From: an uncultured Oscillospiraceae bacterium
GTDB taxonomy: Bacteria > Bacillota > Clostridia > Oscillospirales > Ruminococcaceae
Direction of reading: 5' to 3'
Assembly (NCBI GenBank): GCA_905197685.1
Contig: CAJJZS010000001.1
Location: 62,001-126,000 of the forward strand
DNA length: 64,000 nt
The notes under the pieces are model-generated. The model was not told the origin of the DNA. It worked only from the letters and a program-made list of their open reading frames with translations, and made no database searches. Made by a program: the position numbers and the translations under genes. Positions 8,274-16,450 of this stretch are shown here, piece by piece (the first letter of the stretch is position 1; each line of letters opens with the position of its first letter).

Positions 8274-9020
8274 ATGCTTGAATTAAAGAATATTTCGCTG
8301 AGCGTGGAGGACGAATTTCAGGACAGCAATACAAAGGAAATTCTCCGCGATGTCAGCCTGACGGTAGAAACAGGGAAGTTTGTTGTTATCACCGGTCCCA
8401 ACGGAGGCGGAAAATCGACGATGGCAAAGATGATTGCCGGTATTCTCAAGCCGAATCAGGGGCAGATTTTGCTGGACGGGGAAGATATTACCGATATGGA
8501 TATCACCGAACGCGCAAGAAGAGGCATCAGCTTTGCATTCCAGCAGCCGGTGCGTTTTAAGGGGATTACGGTAAGAGATCTAATCAATCTGGCAGCGGGA
8601 CGCGAAATCAGCGACTGTGAAGCGTGTGCTTATCTAAAAGAAGTCGGCTTGTGCGCAAGGGATTACATCGACCGTGAAGTGAATGCAAGCCTGTCCGGCG
8701 GCGAGATTAAGAGAATTGAGATTGCGACCGTTATGGCAAGAAAAACAAAACTGTCTATCTTTGACGAGCCGGAAGCGGGAATCGACCTGTGGAGTTTTAA
8801 CAACTTGATTGACGTATTCCGCAGCATGAGGGCAGAAGTAAAGGGTTCGATTATCATTATTTCCCATCAAGAACGAATTTTGGATATTGCAGATGAAATT
8901 ATTGTGCTTGCGAACGGCAAAATCAGTGCCAAAGGCAAGAAGGAAGAGGTTCTGCCCGAATTGCTTAAAGAGGATTGCCAGTACTGCATCGGCGGAAAAG
9001 CAAGAAAAGCAGTTCGTTAA
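8274..9020 (+). CDS. sufC: Fe-S cluster assembly ATPase SufC
   Basis: 248-residue ABC-type ATPase of the SufC family. It has Walker A GPNGGGKST, Q-loop FAFQQP, signature LSGGE, Walker B LSIFDEPEAGID and H-loop ISHQE. SufC drives conformational change of the SufB scaffold. It is followed 13 nt later by a short SufB/D-like gene, and no sufS, sufU, sufD or sufA lies beside it. That is the arrangement of the minimal SMS (SufBC-only) system described in anaerobes and archaea. Transcribed from the promoter at 8191-8219. Confidence 0.92.
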   Translation: MLELKNISLSVEDEFQDSNTKEILRDVSLTVETGKFVVITGPNGGGKSTMAKMIAGILKPNQGQILLDGEDITDMDITERARRGISFAFQQPVRFKGITVRDLINLAAGREISDCEACAYLKEVGLCARDYIDREVNASLSGGEIKRIEIATVMARKTKLSIFDEPEAGIDLWSFNNLIDVFRSMRAEVKGSIIIISHQERILDIADEIIVLANGKISAKGKKEEVLPELLKEDCQYCIGGKARKAVR

Positions 9021-9033
9021 AGGAGGACTTGGA

Positions 9034-9948
9034 ATGAAAGACATTACAAAAGAGTTGCTGAGCATGATTTCGGATATTTCCGGGGAAATAAAGGGCGCGT
9101 TTAATATCCGCGAGGACAGCGGCTGCGCCGGTCGTCAGTGTACGGAAAATGTAGATATTATCCCGAAGGTGGGTCAGCCGGGAATCGATATTATCATTAA
9201 GCCAAACACAAAGGAAAAAATTTATATCCCTGCCTGTGTTACCAAAAGTAATGTAGACGACTTGGTATACAACGATTTTTATGTCGGAGAAAATGCCGAC
9301 GTTGTTATCGTTGCAGGCTGCGGCGTTCACACAGATGGAGAGGGAGATTCCCAGCACAACGGAATCCATCGTTTCTTCCTTTCCAAAAACGCAAAGGTGC
9401 GTTACGAGGAAAAACATATCGGTGTTGGAGAAGGAACCGGAAAGCGAATCATCAATCCTCAGACCTATATTGAAATGGCAGAGGGAAGTTATATGGAAAT
9501 GGACACCGTCCAGATTAAGGGTGTTGATTCCACGAAAAGGGATTCCAAAGCGGTATTGCAGGCGAATGCAAAATTGGTAATCAAAGAGAAGATTATGACC
9601 CATGGCGACCAGTATGCGGAAACAAACTTTTTGGTTAACTTGGATGGAGAAGATTCGGGCGCGGATTTAATTTCCCGTTCTGTTGCCAGAGGAACCTCCA
9701 AACAGGTATTCCGCTCTGTGATGAACGGAAATACCCGTTGTACCGGACATTCGGAATGTGATGCGATTATCATGGATAAGGGTGTTGTCAGCGCAATTCC
9801 GGAGCTGACAGCGAACGATATTGATGCAGCATTGATTCATGAGGCGGCAATCGGCAAGATTGCGGGAGAGCAGCTGATTAAGCTGATGACCTTAGGTTTA
9901 ACCTCGGAAGAAGCAGAAGCGAAGATTGTAGAAGGATTTTTAAAATAA
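9034..9948 (+). CDS. sufB: Minimal SufB/SufD-type Fe-S scaffold (SMS system)
   Basis: 304 residues from the ATG behind AAAGGAGGACTTGGA; the frame is open further upstream but overlaps sufC. The protein belongs to the SufBD beta-helix family but is much shorter than canonical SufB (about 470 residues). It has Cys-rich N-terminal sequence (CAGRQCTEN) and the core NGIHRFFL, NPQTYIEM and EQLIKLMTLGLTSEEAEA near the C-terminus. With SufC it should form the cluster-assembly complex in the cytoplasm. The short length fits SmsB-type scaffolds rather than truncation, because both ends of the core are present. Confidence 0.88.
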   Translation: MKDITKELLSMISDISGEIKGAFNIREDSGCAGRQCTENVDIIPKVGQPGIDIIIKPNTKEKIYIPACVTKSNVDDLVYNDFYVGENADVVIVAGCGVHTDGEGDSQHNGIHRFFLSKNAKVRYEEKHIGVGEGTGKRIINPQTYIEMAEGSYMEMDTVQIKGVDSTKRDSKAVLQANAKLVIKEKIMTHGDQYAETNFLVNLDGEDSGADLISRSVARGTSKQVFRSVMNGNTRCTGHSECDAIIMDKGVVSAIPELTANDIDAALIHEAAIGKIAGEQLIKLMTLGLTSEEAEAKIVEGFLK

Positions 9949-9955
9949 GACAGCG

Positions 9956-9993
9956 AAAAAGGCATCTGAACCAATCAGTTCAGATGCCTTTTT
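9956..9993. terminator. Bidirectional rho-independent terminator
   Basis: A 16-bp perfect stem (9956-9971 with 9978-9993) with A-tract and T-tract flanks, between the convergent sufB and carboxypeptidase-like genes. Confidence 0.88.
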
Positions 9994-9999
9994 AGTTGG

Positions 10000-11754
10000 T
10001 TATCGTTTTTGCCTTGGCGGCTGATGAGAAGACGAAGACTGATGATTGGAAGAGGAGGATTGCCTGCGTCTTGCCTGCGCCGCTTTTTTACGCGCAATTC
10101 GTTTTTTGTATTTTCTCTTATTGTGGATTCGGATTATCATTAACAGGATAAACAGAAGCAAAAGAATAATCAATACAATTTTGACAACTTTTAAAACTTT
10201 TTGGAACAGCTCCTGGCGCGCAGCCTGTTTTTGTTGTTCAATCTCGCTGAAGGTCAGGACGCTTGTCTTTAACTTTAGTGCCGCCATACTGGGAACCATG
10301 TACTGAGAGGCTTCCTGCGAGCGTTCGTTGGAGATGGAAAAGGTGATGGTGGAAGGCATAGCTTCGTTCATATAATATCTGCCGGGAATATCGGAAGATA
10401 CCACAACATCATCTTTGCTGAAATTTTTGTGAACCAAAACGGTGAAATCGGAGTCGGTGGAATAGGTTGCGTTGCCGACATAGGTAACGCCGTCCTCGGT
10501 TTTTTCATAAACCGGAGTGCGGAAACCTTTCGGAGCCAGTTCTTCAACGGTATAGGTGATTGGCTCAAAGTTATTAAAGCAGTAGTCGAACAGGTTTACC
10601 ATATCTTTCTGGACAGCATAAGCATTGCTGCCGGTACAGTTGAGCGCAACGCAAATCAAGCGAATCCCGTTTCGTTCTGCAACAGAAACAGCAGTGTTGT
10701 TTGCTTGCGCGCTTTGTCCTACCTTGACGCCGATGGTTCCCTGATAATAATTTTCGTTGGAAGGGTCCATCATGCCCTCTTTGACTCTGCCCCAGTTTCT
10801 GGGCAGCGACTGTTTGTTGGTGGGTTCCATAGTATATTCGGTTTGGCTGAAATATTGTTGAAAATTAGGAGTGGAGAGAGCGTAGCGGGTAATCAATGCC
10901 ATGTCATATGCAGTGGTATAGTGGTTTTCGCTGTGCAGTCCGTGCGGGTTGACAAAGTTTGTATTGATACAGCCGATTTCCTTTGCTTTTTCGTTCATCA
11001 TTTCAACAAAGCCGCCGGTATAACTGGTGGAGCCGTCCTCCAGAGCGACAGAACGATTGGCGAGTTTTGCAGCGCAGTCTGCCAAAGCATTTGCGGTATC
11101 GTCTGCCGATTGAATCATCGTTCCGTATAAAAGGTCCTTAATCTTAACAACCTCGTCCTGTGTGATTGCAACGTAGGTTCCGTTGCTGAAGCGGTATTGC
11201 TCGGGGTAGGAAGGAAAAACATCTTCCACCGTAACGGTGTAATTGGCTTCCGGGTCAACAAATTCCAAAGCGAGCGCAGTTGTTAAAATTTTGGTAATAT
11301 TAGAAGGATACTGTTTTTTGTCGGGGTTTTTGGAAATTAAAATCTGTCCGGTTTGCGCATTCATTACAATGTAAGAATCGGAGTTGATAGCGGGCAAAGC
11401 GGTGACATCGCTGCTGCCCTGCGCATTTCCGGTTTGGTTGTTGTTTCCGGTCTGTGTACCTGTCTGGCTGTTTGATCCGGTTTGGTTGTTGTTTCCGGTC
11501 TGTGTACCTGTTTGACTGTTTCCGGTTTGTGTATTTCCGGTCTGTGTACCTGTTTGACTGTTATTTCCGTCTTGCGTATTTCCGGTTTGTGTGTTTGCGC
11601 CGGTTTGCCCATTGGGTTGAGTAGTGTTATTTTGTTCGGTTTGCTGTGTGTTTGGCTGGGTTTGCTGTGCGGTTGTTCCGGATTGGGCAAACACGGGAAC
11701 AGCCATCTGACAGGCAAGAGCCATCCCAAGAAAGAATGAAACAATTTTTTTCAA
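10000..11754 (-). CDS. Membrane-anchored D-alanyl-D-alanine carboxypeptidase homologue (S11), altered active site
   Basis: 584 residues. In order: signal peptide (1-24), a Gln/Thr/Gly/Asn repeat region (about 30-112), an S11 penicillin-binding domain (about 115-400), a beta-rich C-terminal domain, a membrane helix (about 525-545) and a basic, Ser-rich tail. The overall family match is clear (NPHGL, TTAYDMALITRYAL). However, the SxxK serine position is Asn (NITK, residues 152-155), SxN reads SAD (216-218) and KTG reads KVG (344-346). The protein is therefore probably not a functional D,D-carboxypeptidase, and may act as a wall-binding or regulatory protein (inference). Convergent with sufB; separate promoter. 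Confidence 0.85.
   Translation of the reverse strand: MKKIVSFFLGMALACQMAVPVFAQSGTTAQQTQPNTQQTEQNNTTQPNGQTGANTQTGNTQDGNNSQTGTQTGNTQTGNSQTGTQTGNNNQTGSNSQTGTQTGNNNQTGNAQGSSDVTALPAINSDSYIVMNAQTGQILISKNPDKKQYPSNITKILTTALALEFVDPEANYTVTVEDVFPSYPEQYRFSNGTYVAITQDEVVKIKDLLYGTMIQSADDTANALADCAAKLANRSVALEDGSTSYTGGFVEMMNEKAKEIGCINTNFVNPHGLHSENHYTTAYDMALITRYALSTPNFQQYFSQTEYTMEPTNKQSLPRNWGRVKEGMMDPSNENYYQGTIGVKVGQSAQANNTAVSVAERNGIRLICVALNCTGSNAYAVQKDMVNLFDYCFNNFEPITYTVEELAPKGFRTPVYEKTEDGVTYVGNATYSTDSDFTVLVHKNFSKDDVVVSSDIPGRYYMNEAMPSTITFSISNERSQEASQYMVPSMAALKLKTSVLTFSEIEQQKQAARQELFQKVLKVVKIVLIILLLLFILLMIIRIHNKRKYKKRIARKKAAQARRRQSSSSNHQSSSSHQPPRQKR
11420..11625 (-). repeat. In-gene repeats encoding QTG(N/T) units
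   Basis: Imperfect tandem repeats with a period of about 50-60 bp and shorter internal repeats encode runs such as QTGTQTGNNNQTG near the N-terminus of the carboxypeptidase-like protein. Such a low-complexity region is a flexible spacer in the wall and is prone to length change by slippage. Confidence 0.8.
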
Positions 11755-12036
11755 AGGAAAAACCTCCTAAAATAATTTGAATCTTAAAAATACAAATATC
11801 TTATCGTATATCTTAACATATTTTATCAAAGAATAGAAGAACCCTGCGGCAAAATTTATGCTTTTTTGAGGAAAAGTTTTCTAAAAAAATAGGTTTTAGG
11901 AAATAAAGGGGAATTTTTGCGAAAAGAAATTTGTACTTTGAATTTTAGATAACGGAATAACCGAGTGTAAAGCAGGGAAAGATAACAAGCAGGAAAGCCG
12001 AAAGCAATCCGTGATTTTAGGAAAGAAGGATGAAAA

Positions 12037-12357
12037 ATGACAAAACTGACCTGTCATGTAACTAACTGCGCAAGCAACCATAACGACTGCTGCTGCCGAC
12101 CGGCAATTAAAGTTCAGGGAAAGGGCGCTTGTCAGTGCTGCGAAACCGAATGTCAGAGCTTCCAGGAAAAGGGACCGGAAGAAGTTTCCAACAACACCCA
12201 ATTTTCTAACGCAAATCCAAGTTTGGAAGTAAAATGTACTGCGGAACATTGTGTATTTAACGATATGGGCAGCTGTACGGCCTCTCACATCAGCATTATG
12301 GGAAACGGCGCAGAAAAACGCTGCGAAACAAGTTGCGAAAGTTTCCGCGCAAGATAA
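12037..12357 (+). CDS. DUF1540 protein with two Cys-rich repeats
   Basis: 106 residues containing two DUF1540 modules, at about residues 5-45 and 66-103. Each has Cys spaced like a small metal-binding knot: CHVTNCASNHNDCCC with CCETECQSF, and CTAEHCVFNDMGSC with CETSCESF. The start ATG follows AGAAAGGATGAAAA. These proteins are common in Clostridia and are expected to bind a metal; their role is not established. It is monocistronic, divergent from the carboxypeptidase-like gene and convergent with comF. The 282-bp gap before it shows nothing else I can support. Confidence 0.85.
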   Translation: MTKLTCHVTNCASNHNDCCCRPAIKVQGKGACQCCETECQSFQEKGPEEVSNNTQFSNANPSLEVKCTAEHCVFNDMGSCTASHISIMGNGAEKRCETSCESFRAR

Positions 12358-12366
12358 ATGAGCATA

Positions 12367-12406
12367 AAAAAACCGAAAACCGGTTGATTCCGGTTTTCGG
12401 TTTTTT
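12367..12406. terminator. Bidirectional rho-independent terminator
   Basis: CCGAAAACCGG (12373-12383) pairs with CCGGTTTTCGG (12390-12400), flanked by an A-run and a T-run, between the convergent DUF1540 and comF genes. Confidence 0.9.
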
Positions 12407-12407
12407 G

Positions 12408-13064
12408 CTATACAACAGGGTGGGCAAAACAAACGCCGCCAACCCATACTGCGCCGTGTTCGATTAAAACGCCTGCACATTCCGTCATGGTGGAACCGGT
12501 GGTGATAACATCATCGACCAGTAAAATTCGTTTTCCTGCAATTTGTTCCGGAGCAGCTGCGGTGTAGACGCCGCGCAGGTTGCGTTTACGCTGTTCGGCA
12601 GATAAGGTGTGCTGCGCTGCTGTGGAAGCGGTCTTTTTCAGTAAAGGACAGCAAGGCAGGGAAAGGCAGCGACCGAGTTCTTCGGCAATCAGCTTTGCCT
12701 GGTTGTATCCGCGCTGTTTTTCCTTTTTGGGATACATCGAAACAAAGCAGATACAATCAGGAGCGCAGTCGAGAAGCTGCTGATGAAAGCGTGAGTCAAT
12801 CAGCTGTGCAAACAAAACGGCAAGCTGCGGCTGATTTTGAAATTTTAACAGATGCACTGCGTGCGCAACGCGGTGGGAATAGTCGGTAAAAGCGAATACC
12901 GCATCCAAACCGGCAACAGGGAAAGAAGGGCAAAGGGAAAATTCACCGGCACATTTTTTGCAGCAGCGAGCGGGTGGAGCGATAATCTCCCCACAGAAAG
13001 CGCAGCGGCAGGGCCAGAGAAAATCAAGAAACCAATCTAACACAGAGGGACGGTTGAAAGTCAC
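12408..13064 (-). CDS. comF: ComF family phosphoribosyltransferase-like protein
   Basis: 218 residues. An N-terminal zinc-finger-like segment (CRCAFCGE with CCKKC) is followed by a phosphoribosyltransferase fold with the PRPP loop LLVDDVITTGSTM near residue 180 and the family signature RGYNQAKLIA. ComF homologues take part in DNA uptake or recombination in competent bacteria; no other competence genes are visible here. The start is GTG behind AAGGGTAG. It follows the glucokinase gene by 29 nt on the same strand, so it is probably cotranscribed. Confidence 0.88.
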   Translation of the reverse strand: MTFNRPSVLDWFLDFLWPCRCAFCGEIIAPPARCCKKCAGEFSLCPSFPVAGLDAVFAFTDYSHRVAHAVHLLKFQNQPQLAVLFAQLIDSRFHQQLLDCAPDCICFVSMYPKKEKQRGYNQAKLIAEELGRCLSLPCCPLLKKTASTAAQHTLSAEQRKRNLRGVYTAAAPEQIAGKRILLVDDVITTGSTMTECAGVLIEHGAVWVGGVCFAHPVV

Positions 13065-13093
13065 GAGTCTACCCTTCTTCCTGACAGAAACAG

Positions 13094-14068
13094 TTATTTT
13101 TCCTGAAGTCCGATCAAAGCGGCGCCGATTACGCCGGCATCGTTTCCAAGCTGAGCGATGCGGATTTCGGTTTTGTGAGAGGTAAAGCGATCGAAGCAGA
13201 AACGTTCCATATAATTGCGGATAGGACGCAGCAGATTTTCGCCCTGTTTGGAAACGCCGCCGCCAATGCAGATGATTTCCGGCTGCAAGGTGTTGGCAGC
13301 GTTGACAATTGCTTCTGCCAAAACGGAGGTATATTCCTCTACGGCAGCCTGTCCGGCAGCATCTCCCTGCTGCGCGGCGTCAAAGCAGGTTCGACCGTCT
13401 ACATTGTCCAAGTTGCCGTCGCACAACTTCCACATCAGAGAATCCGGATTTTTTTCCATGTGTTCTTTGGTTGTGGTGATTAAGCCGGTTGCGGAGCAAT
13501 AAACATCCAGACAGCCTTTTCTGCCGCAGCTGCACTGTCTGCCGTTTACATGGATGATAGTGTGGCCGAATTCCCCACCGGCATGACCGTAACCGTTGTA
13601 AATTTTAGAGTCGATGATAATGCCCGATCCGACTCCGGTTCCGAGGGTAATTGCCAGCATATTGCCGATATGGCTGCCGTCCTCGGATTTTCCTGCGCCC
13701 GCCATAAATTCGCCGTATGCGGCAGCGTCAGCATCGTTTGCGATAAAGACAGGGCGGTTAAGATGTTCTTCCACCAGCCGGCAGAGCGGAACATGAGAGA
13801 AGTTTAAGTTGCTTGCGCAGACAACCTCTTTGGTTACCGGGTCAACAATGCCCGGAGTTCCGATTCCGACCAAAGAAATCTGTTCCATCTGCAATCCTGC
13901 GTTTTGCGCAGCTTGCTGCGCGGTCTGCGCCATTGTCAGTGCGATTTGTTCGGCAGGACGACCCACATTGGTTTTATTGTGAGCTTTTGCCAGCAGTTCA
14001 TAATTTTCATTTACCACACCGGCAACAATGTTTGTGCCGCCAAGATCAATACCGATATAATATTTCAT
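13094..14068 (-). CDS. glk: ROK family glucokinase
   Basis: 324 residues from the ATG behind AGGAGTG; an upstream extension of the frame lacks a ribosome site. ROK features are the phosphate-binding DLGGTN at residues 8-13, catalytic Asp112 (in ANDADAAAYGE) and the zinc motif CSCGRKGC (Cys179, 181, 186) with HAGGEFGH. It phosphorylates glucose with ATP in the cytoplasm to feed glycolysis. ROK sequence alone does not exclude other hexoses. It is first in a two-gene unit with comF. Confidence 0.9.
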   Translation of the reverse strand: MKYYIGIDLGGTNIVAGVVNENYELLAKAHNKTNVGRPAEQIALTMAQTAQQAAQNAGLQMEQISLVGIGTPGIVDPVTKEVVCASNLNFSHVPLCRLVEEHLNRPVFIANDADAAAYGEFMAGAGKSEDGSHIGNMLAITLGTGVGSGIIIDSKIYNGYGHAGGEFGHTIIHVNGRQCSCGRKGCLDVYCSATGLITTTKEHMEKNPDSLMWKLCDGNLDNVDGRTCFDAAQQGDAAGQAAVEEYTSVLAEAIVNAANTLQPEIICIGGGVSKQGENLLRPIRNYMERFCFDRFTSHKTEIRIAQLGNDAGVIGAALIGLQEK

Positions 14069-14300
14069 GCAGAACACTCCTGATTTTATGATTTTTGCGA
14101 CCCGAAGGGTCAAGGTGATACACTATAATCATATCATTGGCAGGGCGTGTTTTCAATTCTTTTTCAGAAAAATATTGGAAAAACAGAAAAATCCTGCAAA
14201 ACAGATTTTCAAAAAACGGTTTTGGGGCGAGAAACACAGAGGTAAAAAGGAGACTTTAGAAAGAAAAATCGGAAAAAATGATGCGGAAAATCTGTCGGCA

Positions 14301-14329
14301 TTGACGAATGATAAGGAAAAATGTATAAT
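14301..14329 (+). promoter_or_regulatory. Promoter of the miaB-ylbF-mutS region
   Basis: TTGACG (14301-14306), a 17-bp spacer and TATAAT (14324-14329), about 50 nt before the miaB start. The rest of the 310-bp gap (14069-14378) holds a small GACCC/GGGTC hairpin in the glk leader and nothing else I recognise. Confidence 0.78.
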
Positions 14330-14378
14330 AAACAGATAAGGAAAAATATTGAGAATCTTTAAAAAAGGAGTGTTTTGT

Positions 14379-15836
14379 TTGCTCAGTCAAGAAGCGCAAA
14401 CCAAACCGAAAACCACGGTTTCCCGAGAGGAAATGATGCGTCAGTGGGAAATGACGGCGCAGAACAGAGAACTGCTGGTCAGAAGAATGGGACGCATACC
14501 GAGAGCGTGGGTAAAAACCTTCGGCTGTCAGGGAAATGTTGCGGACAGTGAAAAAATCATGGGCATGTTGGTAGATATGGGCTGTATCCGGGCAGAGGAG
14601 GAAGCACAGGCGGATATTGTCATCTACAACACCTGCGCGGTGAGAGAAAACGCAGAGGTTCGTCTGTTGAGCATGGTGGGGGAATTGAAACGGCGAAAAA
14701 TGGCAAACCCCAATATGATGGTCGGGCTGTGCGGCTGCATGATGCAGCAAAAGGACATTGTAGGGCAGATTCGCAAGAGTTATCCCTTTGTTGAATTGAT
14801 TTTCGGAACCCATGTTTTACATACATTACCTCAGTTAATAAACCGCCTGCTGCGCGGAGAACGCCGTGTGGTAGACTGCTTTGAGGGGCAGAACAGAGAA
14901 AACCGGATTGCGGAGGGGCTTCCGATTCAAAGAGAGCGGGGCGTTCAGGCATCTTTGCAGATTATGTACGGCTGCGATAATTTCTGTTCCTACTGCATTG
15001 TGCCTTATGTAAGAGGCAGAGAGATCAGCCGAGCCCCGGAAGAGATTATCCGTGAAGCAAAAGAAATCCTGACAATGGGATATAAGGAGATTTTGCTGCT
15101 GGGGCAGAATGTAAACTCCTACGGAAAGGGGTTGGAAAATCCAATCACCTTTTCACAGCTGCTCAAACGGCTTGACGCTTTGGAAGGGGATTTTCGGATT
15201 CGTTTTATGACATCTCATCCGAAAGATTGCACCAAAGAACTGATTGATGTGATTGCCGAGAGCAAAAAAATCTGCCACAACATTCATCTGCCGGTGCAGA
15301 GCGGTTCCGATCGGATTTTGGGGCAGATGAACCGCAAATATACAAAGGAACACTACCTGTCACTGATTGAATACGCAAGGAAAAAGATGCCGGATGTTAC
15401 CTTTACCACCGACATTATTGTGGGATTTCCGGGTGAAACCTACGAGGACTTTTTGCAGACGGTGGAACTGTGCAAAAAGGTGCGGTATCAGTGTATGTTT
15501 ACCTTTATTTATTCCCCAAGACCGGGTACCAGAGCCGCAATGATGCCTGACCCGATACCATATAAAGTAAAGACCGAATGGCTCAATGAGCTGATTCAGG
15601 TGCAGCATACCATCAGCGAGGAAGATAACCGAGCGGCACAGGGAAAAGTGATGCGTGTTTTGGCAGAACATCCGACCGAGGGCAGAGAAGGCTGGATGAC
15701 CGGACGCTGTGAAAACGGAATGACGGTAAAATTTCCGGCGCAGCATGTGCAGCCGGGAATGTTTGTCAATGTTCATATTGATAAGGGTCTGCGCTCGGAA
15801 TATGAGGGAGTGTTGACATCGGAAGAAAGCCGTTAA
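14379..15836 (+). CDS. miaB: tRNA-2-methylthio-N6-dimethylallyladenosine synthase
   Basis: 485 residues from TTG at 14379, chosen because AAGGAG lies 8 nt upstream; an earlier in-frame TTG has no ribosome site. Domains are the N-terminal methylthiotransferase UPF0004 region with three cluster cysteines (TFGCQGN, NTCAVRE, CGCMMQ), the radical-SAM core with CDNFCSYC, and a C-terminal TRAM domain. It adds the methylthio group to i6A37 of tRNAs, using two 4Fe-4S clusters. MiaA, which makes its substrate, is encoded about 5 kb downstream. Confidence 0.95.
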   Translation: MLSQEAQTKPKTTVSREEMMRQWEMTAQNRELLVRRMGRIPRAWVKTFGCQGNVADSEKIMGMLVDMGCIRAEEEAQADIVIYNTCAVRENAEVRLLSMVGELKRRKMANPNMMVGLCGCMMQQKDIVGQIRKSYPFVELIFGTHVLHTLPQLINRLLRGERRVVDCFEGQNRENRIAEGLPIQRERGVQASLQIMYGCDNFCSYCIVPYVRGREISRAPEEIIREAKEILTMGYKEILLLGQNVNSYGKGLENPITFSQLLKRLDALEGDFRIRFMTSHPKDCTKELIDVIAESKKICHNIHLPVQSGSDRILGQMNRKYTKEHYLSLIEYARKKMPDVTFTTDIIVGFPGETYEDFLQTVELCKKVRYQCMFTFIYSPRPGTRAAMMPDPIPYKVKTEWLNELIQVQHTISEEDNRAAQGKVMRVLAEHPTEGREGWMTGRCENGMTVKFPAQHVQPGMFVNVHIDKGLRSEYEGVLTSEESR

Positions 15837-15890
15837 GCTCCGAAAAATATTTTGGGGTTTTACAATAAAAAATTACCGGAGGTAACAACA

Positions 15891-16295
15891 ATGGACATTA
15901 TTACAATGGCAAGAGAACTTGGTAAAGCAATTCAGCAGGACGCAAGATATGAAAGAATCGAAGCTGCAAAAAGAGCAAACGATGCAGACGAGGCGCTTCA
16001 GGAACTGATTGTAAAATTTAATCTGAAACGTTCCGACCTGACCAATGCAATGGCAGAAGAAAACAAAGATACCGAAAAACTGACCGCTTTGGATAAGGAA
16101 CTCAAAGAACTGTATCAGGAAGTAATGTCTAACCCGAACATGGCAGAATTTAACGCTGCTAAAACAGAGGTAGACGCAATGATGAACTTTATCAGCGAGA
16201 TTCTGTATGGCTCTGTAAACGGAGAGGACCCGGATACCATCGAGATGCATACAGGCTGCGGCGGAAACTGCGGAAGCTGCGGCGGCTGCCACTAA
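15891..16295 (+). CDS. YlbF/YmcA family protein with Cys-rich C-terminal tail
   Basis: 134 residues from the ATG behind GGAGGTAACAACA. A helical YlbF/YmcA-type domain covers residues 1-105. The protein ends in a tail with four Cys plus His (CGGNCGSCGGCH), a likely metal or Fe-S site. In Bacillus subtilis the homologue ymcA lies beside the miaB gene ymcB and works with YlbF and YaaT in RNase Y-related mRNA processing; here the same neighbour is conserved. Acting in RNA processing is inference. Confidence 0.85.
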   Translation: MDIITMARELGKAIQQDARYERIEAAKRANDADEALQELIVKFNLKRSDLTNAMAEENKDTEKLTALDKELKELYQEVMSNPNMAEFNAAKTEVDAMMNFISEILYGSVNGEDPDTIEMHTGCGGNCGSCGGCH

Positions 16296-16299
16296 TTTG

Positions 16300-16420
16300 T
16301 TCTCCAAACAGCCGGCATCCGACTTGGGTGCTGGCTGCCCTTGTATCAGGGAAAGGGATTGATCGGACTTCTTTGCACAGCGCAGGAAAGGGAAAAATTC
16401 CTGCTTTGCGCAAAACAGTC
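16300..16420 (+). other. Structured intergenic RNA between ylbF-like gene and mutS
   Basis: Two hairpins can form: AGCCGGCATCC (16311-16321) with GGGTGCTGGCT (16327-16337), and GCAGGAA with TTCCTGC around 16381-16407. Neither has a T-run, so they look like processing or stability elements rather than terminators. Confidence 0.4.
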
Positions 16421-16450
16421 GGCAGAAAAGAAAACAGAAAGGAAAGAATC

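Noticed and set aside
11420..11625. Repeats as a possible CRISPR array
   Set aside because: Repeats are in frame, imperfect and without unique spacers; they encode a QTG-rich linker.
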